From the IMG/VR virus record IMGVR_UViG_3300006735_000169, positions 1 through 28,233 of that record: a DNA stretch of 28,233 nucleotides; one strand, written 5' to 3'. This DNA is from a virus. A model generated the notes under the pieces. It saw nothing but the letters and a program-made list of their open reading frames with translations, was not told where the DNA came from and did not search any database. How positions within the stretch are numbered: position 1 is the stretch's first letter; the number at the start of each line of letters is the position of its first letter. A program made the position numbers and the translations under genes. This document shows positions 20,905 to 28,233 of this stretch, one piece after another.

Positions 20905-21416
20905 TAAAATTATTTGATATACAAAATAACAAAGTTGTACCTAGTGAACATTGCTATACATTAAAATCTTTAAAAACAATTATGGAAAAATATCCAGATA
21001 CTTATTTATCTGTATATCAATATGTATTTTATATGACATGTCCTGATCCTGATTTAAATCCTTTTTTTAATTTACCTGAACATGAAAAAGAAGATATGAT
21101 TATAGAAGAAATACAATTTGAAGAATCAAGTGAAGATGGTGCAATAAGACATGCTATAGATACTTGTAAAGAGTTATATGAAACTCCTACATATAGAGCA
21201 TATAAAGGAATAAAAAGTATGTTAGATAGATTAGCTAGGTATATGGAGACTACATCTATTGATCACGGTAGAGATGGTAATTTAACTGCATTAGTTAACA
21301 CTGCTGCTAAGTTTGATCAAATTAGACAATCTTTTAAAGGAGCATATACTGACATGAAAAATGAACAACAAAGCTCTGTCCGCGGTGGGCAGGGATTAGC
21401 TTATGATCAATTATAA
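20898..21416 (+). CDS. Hypothetical protein upstream of terminase (small-subunit candidate)
   Basis: A 172-residue protein: an N-terminal alpha/beta part with 'KYPDTYLSVYQYVFYMTCPDP', an acidic middle, then a long helical C-terminus (FDQIRQSFKGAYTDMKNEQQ). The last residues, VRGGQGLAYDQL, look like a conserved tail. Its place two genes before the large terminase suggests a DNA-recognition small terminase subunit, but no HTH is evident and the call is positional. Confidence 0.78.
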   Translation: MLIKLFDIQNNKVVPSEHCYTLKSLKTIMEKYPDTYLSVYQYVFYMTCPDPDLNPFFNLPEHEKEDMIIEEIQFEESSEDGAIRHAIDTCKELYETPTYRAYKGIKSMLDRLARYMETTSIDHGRDGNLTALVNTAAKFDQIRQSFKGAYTDMKNEQQSSVRGGQGLAYDQL

Positions 21417-21427
21417 ATTTTAAAACT

Positions 21428-21730
21428 ATGATAAAAGAAAATGTTAAAAACTATAAAGTAATACCTATTGGTAAAAGAATATTAGTAAAACCAGTTGAAA
21501 AGGTAGAACAAACTAATTCAGGAATTATTCTTCCTGATTCTCAAGTTCAACAAAAACCTCAAGGTACTATTGTTGCAAGAGGTCCAGAAGTATTTGATGA
21601 TCTTCAAATTGGAGATTTTGTACAATGGATTATTAATATGTCAGTTGATGATAAAGAATTTATTCACAATGGAGAACGTCATATTTTATTAACTCAGGAT
21701 GCAATAGTTTGTAAATTAGAAGATGTATAA
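21428..21730 (+). CDS. GroES-like co-chaperonin
   Basis: A 100-residue protein the length of Cpn10. Signature pieces are all there: VIPIGKRILVKPVE, TNSGIILPDSQVQQKPQGTI (the mobile loop and following strand), VARGPEV, IGDFVQW and HILLTQDAIVCKLE. It should cap the host GroEL chamber to fold phage proteins, as T4 gp31 does for its capsid protein. It sits immediately before the large terminase (8-base overlap), in the morphogenesis genes. Whether it replaces or only supplements host GroES cannot be told. Confidence 0.85.
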   Translation: MIKENVKNYKVIPIGKRILVKPVEKVEQTNSGIILPDSQVQQKPQGTIVARGPEVFDDLQIGDFVQWIINMSVDDKEFIHNGERHILLTQDAIVCKLEDV

Positions 21731-23912
21731 AAAAGTTCCTACATATAAAAATGGTGAATGGGACTACAAAGAATTTAAAGAAAAAGAAGACTTTGTAAAT
21801 TTTATTTTAACACTTTTTAAAGAGCCAGGGCAGTATCAGTTTGATGAAACTGCCCTTCTTTTTAATGAACAAGCTAGAATATTTAATACTCAAGGTTATT
21901 ATTGTAATAAACCTTTTAGATCTAAAGATTATATAAAGTATTGGAATTCTGAAAAAGAAAAATGTCAAGAAGGTGTTTTATATTATGGTGAGAAAAATAT
22001 ATTTTATCTTACAAGAGATTATTATATGTGGTTAAATTTCTTACCAATCTTTGATAAAGAAGAAAAAAAGTACGGATTTGCTAAAGTAAGGGATGCACAG
22101 TATCATATGGCTTTATATGAATTACTTGCAGAATTACATTATAGACATGTAGCTATTCTTAAAAAACGTCAGATAGCTTCTTCTTATTTTCATATGGCTA
22201 AAGTATTAAATCAATTTTGGTTTGAAGAAGGATCTATATGTAAAATAGGTGCATCACTTAAAGATTACATAAATGATAAAGGATCTTGGAAATTTTTAGA
22301 AGAATATAAAACATTTCTCAATGAACATACTGCTTGGTATAGACCTACTAATCCAGCTAAAGTATTATTATGGGAACAAAAAATTGAAGTTAGAGTTAAC
22401 AATAGAAAAACACATAAAGGTTTAATGTCAAAAATTCAAGGTGCTTCTTTTGAAAAAAATCCAACAACTGGTGTTGGTGGACCTTGTACTTATTTCTTTC
22501 ATGAAGAGGCTGGTATTGCTCCTAAAATGGATCAAACATTTGAGTATATTAGACCTGCAATGACATCAGGTATGATAACTACTGGTATGTTTATTGCAGC
22601 TGGTTCTGTTGGTGATCTTGATCAATGTAATCCATTAAAACAAATGATATTAAATCCAGAAGGAAATGATATATATGCAGTAGAAACAAACTTAATGGAT
22701 GAAAAAGGAACTATAGGTAAAGCAGGTTTATTTATTCCTGAACAATGGTCTATGCCTCCTCATATAGATAAGTACGGAAATTCATTAGTTGAGCAAGCTC
22801 TCAATGCTATAAAAGAAGAAAGAGCACAATGGAAAAAAGATTTAAACCCAGAACAATATCAATTAAGAATATCACAAAAACCAATAGATATTGCAGAAGC
22901 TTTTGCATATAGAAAAGAAGCAATATTTCCACAAGCTATAATATCAAGACAACTTAAAAGAATTGAAGAAAAAGAATATGCATATGAATTTGTAAAATTA
23001 GAAAGAACATCTAATAGTATTAAAGCTAGTAAGTCTAATAAGCTACCTATTTTTAATTTCCCTGTTAATAAAAAATTAGAAGATAAATCTGGAGTATTAG
23101 TAGTTTGGGAGAAGCCTGTTAAAAATCCTTCATTTGGTATGTACTATGCTTCTATTGACCCTGTATCAGAAGGTAAAACAACTACATCAGATTCTTTATG
23201 TAGTATATTTGTTTATAAAAATCCTATTGAAGTAACTAGACAAAGTAAAGATCAACCTGAAGCATTTATAGAAGGTGATAAAATTGTAGCATCTTGGTGT
23301 GGTAGATATGATGATATAAACAAAACACATGAACAATTAGAATTAATTATTGAATGGTATAATGCTTGGACATTAGTTGAGAATAATATATCTCTTTTTA
23401 TCCAATACATGATATCTAAAAAGAAACAAAAATATTTAGTACCAAAACAACAGATAGTATTTTTAAAAGACTTAGGATCTAATCAAAATGTTTTTCAAGA
23501 ATATGGTTGGAAAAATACTGGTACACTATTTAAAAGTCATCTAATATCTTATGCTATTGAGTTTGTTAGAGAAGAGATAAATCAAGATACAGATGAGCAT
23601 GGAAATGTATTAAAAACAAATTTAGGAGTTGAAAGAATTCCAGACAAAATGTTATTAACAGAAATGATGCAATACTTCCCTGGATTAAACGTGGATAGAC
23701 TTGTAGCATTTTCTGCATTAATTGCATTTGCTAGGATACAACAGTCTAATAGAGGCTATATTAAGCATAAAGAAGAAGATATGTCAAGAGATAACTTGGA
23801 AAAATCACAAAATTTGTATAAATTATCTATGAGGCCTTTTAAAAATTTAGCTAGAAAAAAAAGACTTGGATCTACTAAATTTAAGAAGTCTGCATTTAAA
23901 AATATTAAATAA
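21723..23912 (+). CDS. terL: Large terminase subunit (packaging ATPase/nuclease)
   Basis: A 729-residue packaging motor. The ATPase domain has a Walker-A-like LKKRQIASSY (146-155) and Walker B TYFFHEEAG (256-264) with the catalytic E pair at 261-262, then a motif III-like AAGSVGD. The nuclease domain begins at YYASIDPVSEGK (D479) and shares the RNase H-like fold; RLVAFSALIAFAR lies near the end. Walker A departs from the usual G-K-T/S, with Ala-Ser-Ser in place of Gly-Lys-Ser/Thr. It follows the GroES-like gene and precedes the portal. Function is packaging of DNA into proheads through the portal. Confidence 0.93.
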   Translation: MYKKVPTYKNGEWDYKEFKEKEDFVNFILTLFKEPGQYQFDETALLFNEQARIFNTQGYYCNKPFRSKDYIKYWNSEKEKCQEGVLYYGEKNIFYLTRDYYMWLNFLPIFDKEEKKYGFAKVRDAQYHMALYELLAELHYRHVAILKKRQIASSYFHMAKVLNQFWFEEGSICKIGASLKDYINDKGSWKFLEEYKTFLNEHTAWYRPTNPAKVLLWEQKIEVRVNNRKTHKGLMSKIQGASFEKNPTTGVGGPCTYFFHEEAGIAPKMDQTFEYIRPAMTSGMITTGMFIAAGSVGDLDQCNPLKQMILNPEGNDIYAVETNLMDEKGTIGKAGLFIPEQWSMPPHIDKYGNSLVEQALNAIKEERAQWKKDLNPEQYQLRISQKPIDIAEAFAYRKEAIFPQAIISRQLKRIEEKEYAYEFVKLERTSNSIKASKSNKLPIFNFPVNKKLEDKSGVLVVWEKPVKNPSFGMYYASIDPVSEGKTTTSDSLCSIFVYKNPIEVTRQSKDQPEAFIEGDKIVASWCGRYDDINKTHEQLELIIEWYNAWTLVENNISLFIQYMISKKKQKYLVPKQQIVFLKDLGSNQNVFQEYGWKNTGTLFKSHLISYAIEFVREEINQDTDEHGNVLKTNLGVERIPDKMLLTEMMQYFPGLNVDRLVAFSALIAFARIQQSNRGYIKHKEEDMSRDNLEKSQNLYKLSMRPFKNLARKKRLGSTKFKKSAFKNIK

Positions 23913-24014
23913 ATGAATAATTACTGGACAACTACATCAACCGCAAATATTCCATCTTGGAAAACTAATAGCACATTTGAAAATGCTGTTATCACCTATA
24001 CTATAAAGAAATAA
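23913..24014 (+). CDS. 33-residue micro-ORF between terminase and portal
   Basis: ATG at 23913, directly after the terminase stop; its own stop is 4 bases before the portal start. The peptide starts MNNYWTTTSTANIPSWKTNS and is Thr/Asn-rich with no charge pattern or membrane helix. The tight spacing suggests translation, but nothing else supports a function. Confidence 0.5.
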   Translation: MNNYWTTTSTANIPSWKTNSTFENAVITYTIKK

Positions 24015-24018
24015 TGAT

Positions 24019-26790
24019 ATGAGAGTACTTAATGCTTTACAAATGAAGAAAGGTGCAAAGGTTGATAGTGGTGACTATCCAGCTTCATCAAGTCTTACAC
24101 AACCTATACAATTTTTATCAGCTAAGAAAAAAGATGATGATTGGGCTGCTTGGAATTTGGATTGGTTAGAGTTACAAGGAATGGAATACCTTAAACATAA
24201 TGCAAGAAAAATTCTCAAAAACTATAAGCTTGCAAAAGGTATTATTGATAAAACTGATTATATAGTTGAAGAAGATAATGACTATAAAGATCTTATGGAG
24301 GTTTTAACTAAGTCAGATGAATCTGCATTAGAACTTAAATTTTATCCTATTATACCAAATGTTGTAAATGTTCTTACAGGAGAATTTTCCAAAAGATTTT
24401 CTAGAGTTCAATTCAGAGCTGTTGATGATCTTTCTTACAATGAAATGCTTGAGCATAAAAGAAAAATGATTGAAGAAAATCTATTAGCTGATGCAAAAGG
24501 AAAGATGTTATTAGAAATGATTAAAATGGGTATGGATCCTAATTCAGAAGAAGCTCAACAAAAATTAGATCCTCAACAATTAAAAACATTACCTGAAATA
24601 GAAGACTTTTTTACTAAAGATTATAGAAGTTTAGTTGAAGAATGGGCAACACATCAAATGATTGTTGATGAAGAAAGATTTAAAATGCAAGAATTAGAAG
24701 AAAGAGGTTTTAAAGATATGCTTATTTGTGACAGAGAATTTTGGCATTTCAGAATGATGGAAGATGATTATGAAGTAGAATTATGGAATCCTGTATTAAC
24801 ATTCTATCAAAAGTCTCCTAATTCAAGATATATATCAGATTCTAATTATGTAGGTAAATGTGAAATGATGACTGTTTCAGATGTTGTAGATGCCTATGGA
24901 TATCTTATGACAGAAAAACAATTAAGATCTCTTCAGAAAATATATCCTGCAAAAGATGTTAAATATGCTACAATGGGGTATCAAAATGATGGTACATTTT
25001 ATGATCCAACTAAATCTCATAAATGGAATACTAATATGCCTTCATTAGGTTACAGACAATTTGTTAGTAATTGGCAAAATAATTCTGGTGCTGGTGATGA
25101 TATTGTAAAGTTTATACTAAGCAATGGTGAGGATATGTATCAATGGGGAGAACGAAATATGCTTAGAGTATCTACAATTTATTGGAAGACTCAAAGAAAA
25201 GTTGGACATTTAACAAGAGTTTTAGAAAATGGTGATGTTGTACAAAAGGTTGTTGATGAAACTTTTGAGCTTACAGATAAACCAATCTATAACACACAAT
25301 TATTTAAAGATAAAACAAAAGATAATCTTGCTTTTGGAGAACATGTAGATTGGATATGGATTAATGAAGTATGGGGAGGAGTTAAAATTGGACCTAATAT
25401 GCCAGCTACATGGAGACAATCATCAACTGAATTAAATCCAATATATATTGGTATTAATGAAACTAAACCAGGAAGAATACAATTTCAATTTAAAGGAGAA
25501 AATTCTTTATATGGTTGCAAGTTACCAGTAGAAGGAAGAGTATTTTCAGATAGAAATACTAAATCAACTTCATTAGTAGATCTTATGAAAGCATATCAAG
25601 TTGGTTATAATATGGTAAATAATCAAATAGCTGATATACTTGTAGATGAACTTGGTACTGTTATCATGTTTGATCAAAATGCATTACCACGTCATTCAAT
25701 GGGAGAAGACTGGGGTAAGAATAATATGGCAAAAGCATATGTAGCAATGAAGGATTTTGGTATGTTACCATTAGATACTTCTATTACTAATACAGAAAAT
25801 GCTACAAATTTTAATCATTATCAAACATTAAACTTAGAACAAACAAATAGAATAATGTCTAGAATACAATTAGCTAATCATTTTAAACAACAAGCATTTG
25901 AAGCTATTGGTATTAATCAACAAAGAATGGGAGCTCCTGTGGCACAACAAACAGCAACTGGTGTTACACAAGCAATGCAACAATCTTTTTCTCAAACTGA
26001 AATGTATTTTATTCAACATTCAGATCATCTTATGCCAAGAGTGCATCAAATGAGAACTGATCTTTCACAATACTATCATAGTACTAATCCTAATATTAGA
26101 TTAAACTATATATCTAGTGAAGCAGAAAAAGTCAATTTTCAAATGAATGGTACTGATCTATTATTAAGAGACTTTAATGTTTTCTGTACAACTAAAACAA
26201 ATCACAGAGCTATATTAGATCAACTTAAACAAATGGCAATGACTAACAATACTACAGGTGCTACTATATATGATCTTGGAAATATTGTTAAAGCTGAATC
26301 TATTGCTGAAGTAAGTGATATACTTAAAGAAGCTGAAGCTAAACAACAACAGCAACAGCAGCAACAACAGAAGCAACAGCAAGACATGCAACAACAACAA
26401 CTTCAAGCACAAGCTCAAGAAAAACAAGCTGAACGTGATTTCCAATCACAAGAAAATGAAAAAGAAAGACAGAAGGATATTATGGTTGCTGAAATAAGAG
26501 GTGCAAGCTTTAGTGGTCAAGTTGATATGGATCAAAATCAACAAGGTGATTTTAAAGATGCAATGCAAGATATGCGTAAAAGAGATGAGTATAGAGAGCA
26601 AATGAACTTTAAAAGAGAAGAATCTGCTCAAAGAAATGCTACAGATCAAGCAAAACTTACTGTTGATAGGGAAAAACTAGCAACACAAAGGGATATTGCT
26701 AACAAAAATTTACAAATTGCACGTGAAAATAAAAACAAATATGATGTGCAAAGTAAAGCAAAAAAGAATACAAAGGATAGTAAAAAATAG
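24019..26790 (+). CDS. Portal protein with Gln-rich C-terminus
   Basis: A 923-residue head-tail connector. The first 750 residues carry typical portal features: an N-terminal helical part, long Trp-rich core strands (DREFWHFRMMEDDYEVELWN), and a helical wing/stem (IMSRIQLANHFKQQAFEAIG). It follows the terminase as in crAss-like phages and is longer than the 700-800 residues common for the family, the extra being a C-terminal extension. That extension has about ten Gln in a row near residues 775-790, more Gln to about 810, then a charged coiled coil (REKLATQRDIANKNLQ...). Low complexity of the Q tract may be a barrel extension or a disordered tail. Confidence 0.9.
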   Translation: MRVLNALQMKKGAKVDSGDYPASSSLTQPIQFLSAKKKDDDWAAWNLDWLELQGMEYLKHNARKILKNYKLAKGIIDKTDYIVEEDNDYKDLMEVLTKSDESALELKFYPIIPNVVNVLTGEFSKRFSRVQFRAVDDLSYNEMLEHKRKMIEENLLADAKGKMLLEMIKMGMDPNSEEAQQKLDPQQLKTLPEIEDFFTKDYRSLVEEWATHQMIVDEERFKMQELEERGFKDMLICDREFWHFRMMEDDYEVELWNPVLTFYQKSPNSRYISDSNYVGKCEMMTVSDVVDAYGYLMTEKQLRSLQKIYPAKDVKYATMGYQNDGTFYDPTKSHKWNTNMPSLGYRQFVSNWQNNSGAGDDIVKFILSNGEDMYQWGERNMLRVSTIYWKTQRKVGHLTRVLENGDVVQKVVDETFELTDKPIYNTQLFKDKTKDNLAFGEHVDWIWINEVWGGVKIGPNMPATWRQSSTELNPIYIGINETKPGRIQFQFKGENSLYGCKLPVEGRVFSDRNTKSTSLVDLMKAYQVGYNMVNNQIADILVDELGTVIMFDQNALPRHSMGEDWGKNNMAKAYVAMKDFGMLPLDTSITNTENATNFNHYQTLNLEQTNRIMSRIQLANHFKQQAFEAIGINQQRMGAPVAQQTATGVTQAMQQSFSQTEMYFIQHSDHLMPRVHQMRTDLSQYYHSTNPNIRLNYISSEAEKVNFQMNGTDLLLRDFNVFCTTKTNHRAILDQLKQMAMTNNTTGATIYDLGNIVKAESIAEVSDILKEAEAKQQQQQQQQQKQQQDMQQQQLQAQAQEKQAERDFQSQENEKERQKDIMVAEIRGASFSGQVDMDQNQQGDFKDAMQDMRKRDEYREQMNFKREESAQRNATDQAKLTVDREKLATQRDIANKNLQIARENKNKYDVQSKAKKNTKDSKK

Positions 26791-26858
26791 TGTTAGCTAT
26801 ATACTAACATAAATTTTAAATTTGAAAAAAATTTTTAAGGTTTAGTGACAAAACTTTT

Positions 26859-26873
26859 GTATATTATATATAT
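26859..26873 (+). promoter_or_regulatory. Late promoter-like motif before the scaffold gene
   Basis: GTATATTATATATAT, identical to the motif at 11979-11993, lies 23 bases before the ATG at 26897 in a 106-base gap after the portal. CAAAACTTTT immediately upstream and TTTAGTG further upstream may complete the element. Confidence 0.5.
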
Positions 26874-26896
26874 AACCATTAAAAACCAAAATAATT

Positions 26897-28204
26897 ATGG
26901 CTGAAAGTAAAGAAACCAAAACAGTTGAAACTAAGGTTGAACAAGTAGATGTTAATCTTGATGATATATTTAATGCAGCTCCTGGTGGGGAATCAATAAC
27001 TCTTCCAGAAGAAACTGAAAAGAAACCAAATTTATTCAGTAGAAAACCAGATGTTGATACAAGTTTTCTATATAATGAAAATAAAAAGGAAGAAGTAAAA
27101 GAAGAAGTAAAAGAAGAAACTGAAAAAGAAACTACTGATGAAAAAGTAGAAGAGCCTAAAAAACAACAACCTAAAGAAACTTCTAAAGATGAAATAGATG
27201 TTGATAAAGTTTTAGGTTTAGTTGAAGGAGATGGAGAAGAAACAAGTACAGAAGAATCTCCTAAAAGAGGTAGAAAAAAAATAGAAGGAATTAGTGATGT
27301 ATTTTCTAAACTAATTAAAGAAGAAAAAATAATTCCTTTTGATGATGAAAAAGAACTGGATGAATATAGTGCTAAAGATTGGGAAGAATTAATAGCAGCT
27401 AATTTAGAGGAGCAAGCAAATACAGTTAGACGCGAAACTCCTAAACAGTTTTTTAATAGTTTACCAGAAGAACTACAGATAGCAGCAAGATATGTTGCAG
27501 ATGGAGGTAAAGATTTAAAAGGTTTATTTGGAGCTTTATCAAGAACAGAAGAAGTTAAAGAACTGGATGTAAAAAAAGAAGATGATCAAGAGCGTATAAT
27601 TAGAGAATACTTAGGCGCAACTGGTTATGGTAATGCAGAAGAAATTGCAGAAGAAATAGAAATTTGGAAAGATTTAGGTAAGCTTGAAACACAAGCTAGT
27701 AAATTTAAACCAAAGTTAGATAAGATGCAAGAGAAGGTTGTTGCTAAAAGATTGGAAGAGCAAGAAATGAAAAAGAAACAACAACAACAAGCTTCAGAAA
27801 ATTACATGAATAATGTATATGAGACTTTAAAAGGAGGACAAGTAGGAGAAACTAAAATAGATAAAAAGACTCAATCATTATTATATAATGGACTTGTTAA
27901 TCCAGCTTACCCTTCAATAAGTGGTAAGAATACAAATTTATTGGGACATCTTTTAGAGAAGTACCAATTTGTAGAACCAAATTATCCCATAATAGCAGAA
28001 GCATTATGGTTACTAGCAGATCCTAAAGGATATAAAGCTAAGATAATGGAAAAAGGAGAAACTAAAGCTGTTGAAAAAACAGTTAGAAAACTTAAAACAG
28101 CTCAGTCACAAAAAGGAAATAGTGCTGCAGCAGTTAAAGAAGAAAGTAAAGGTAGGACTTCAAGAAAACTACCAAGAAATAAAAATATATTTAAAAGGTT
28201 TTAA
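26897..28204 (+). CDS. Putative scaffolding / head assembly protein
   Basis: A 435-residue, very Glu/Lys-rich protein. The first 140 residues are disordered and acidic (EEVKEEVKEETEKETTDEK). The middle is helical (KDWEELIAANLEEQANTVRR..., EEIEIWKDLGKLE) with coiled coil around 265-300 (KLDKMQEKVVAKRLEEQEMKK). The C-terminus is basic (SRKLPRNKNIFKRF). Charge layout and position right after the portal fit a scaffold that binds capsid protein through its basic end; the capsid gene would be expected next, beyond the window. No protease motif is visible. It has its own promoter-like motif, as expected for a protein made in large amounts. Confidence 0.75.
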   Translation: MAESKETKTVETKVEQVDVNLDDIFNAAPGGESITLPEETEKKPNLFSRKPDVDTSFLYNENKKEEVKEEVKEETEKETTDEKVEEPKKQQPKETSKDEIDVDKVLGLVEGDGEETSTEESPKRGRKKIEGISDVFSKLIKEEKIIPFDDEKELDEYSAKDWEELIAANLEEQANTVRRETPKQFFNSLPEELQIAARYVADGGKDLKGLFGALSRTEEVKELDVKKEDDQERIIREYLGATGYGNAEEIAEEIEIWKDLGKLETQASKFKPKLDKMQEKVVAKRLEEQEMKKKQQQQASENYMNNVYETLKGGQVGETKIDKKTQSLLYNGLVNPAYPSISGKNTNLLGHLLEKYQFVEPNYPIIAEALWLLADPKGYKAKIMEKGETKAVEKTVRKLKTAQSQKGNSAAAVKEESKGRTSRKLPRNKNIFKRF

Positions 28205-28233
28205 TATATTAATTAATGTTTAACAAATAAAAA

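Noticed and set aside
26215-26649. ORFs in other frames within the portal Gln tract
   Set aside because: Poly-Leu and poly-Asn frames come from CAA/CAG repeats read out of frame.
1-28233. CRISPR array, insertion sequence, diversity-generating retroelement
   Set aside because: No regularly spaced repeats, no transposase or reverse transcriptase motifs, and no flanking duplications were seen.
1-28233. Alternative genetic code (stop reassignment)
   Set aside because: TAA, TAG and TGA all end genes at sensible overlaps, and no large gene needs an in-frame stop to be read through.

Overview
The window is a low-GC piece (roughly 25-30% by eye in the genes) of a tailed double-stranded DNA phage. 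Four things point to a Bacteroidota (flavobacteria-like) host. Several intergenic sites resemble the Bacteroidota -33 TTTG / -7 TAnnTTTG promoter. Starts lack Shine-Dalgarno sequences and sit behind A/T-rich leaders. Two exported proteins have Bacteroidota-style signal peptides ending in ...AQ. One of these ends in a segment resembling type IX secretion sorting tails. The terminase - portal - scaffold-like order, the DnaB-type and SF2 helicases, the HU/IHF-like protein and the PD-(D/E)XK nuclease together suggest a crAss-like (Crassvirales) or related marine phage. That placement is inference; no major capsid protein lies in the window.

Layout. From 1 to about 10.2 kb, genes run leftward (minus strand) in a tight, often overlapping replication/early block. 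It holds an unidentified wHTH-like protein, an SSB-like protein with an acidic tail, an HNH nuclease, an SF2 helicase, a His-rich exported protein, micro-ORFs, a zinc-ribbon protein, a 2OG-Fe(II) oxygenase, a DnaA-domain-IV-like protein and a DnaB-type helicase. One gene (2481-3011) points the other way. From 11,992 to the right end, all genes run rightward in a late block. It holds an exported Cys-rich protein, a nuclease of the SNase family, a cluster of small basic proteins, a holin-like protein, fibre/tail proteins, an L,D-transpeptidase-like wall enzyme, an HU-like protein, a PD-(D/E)XK nuclease, a GroES-like co-chaperonin, the large terminase, the portal and a scaffold-like protein cut off just before the expected capsid gene.

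The most unusual part is the junction between the two blocks, about 9.59-11.98 kb. It has higher GC, is poor in coding sequence and is packed with perfect or near-perfect inverted repeats. Examples are 11 bp at 10916/11007, 15 bp with one mismatch at 11278/11345, a 12-bp hairpin at 11223-11253, and stems at 11029-11174 that interlock as a pseudoknot. Structure continues through an atypical 104-codon ORF (11531-11845, minus). I read this as a candidate very large structured non-coding RNA, in the spirit of the GOLLD/ROOL-type giant phage RNAs. A replication origin or genome-end/packaging region is the main alternative.

Functionally, the left block prepares and replicates DNA: a DnaA-like binder and a DnaB-type motor, with SSB-like and SF2 helicase activities. 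The right block builds, packages and releases virions: the GroES-like protein helps folding, terminase pumps DNA through the portal, the HU-like and small basic proteins may bind DNA, and the holin-like and wall enzymes may serve lysis or entry. Several genes under 60 codons that an ORF-length cut-off would miss are annotated here.
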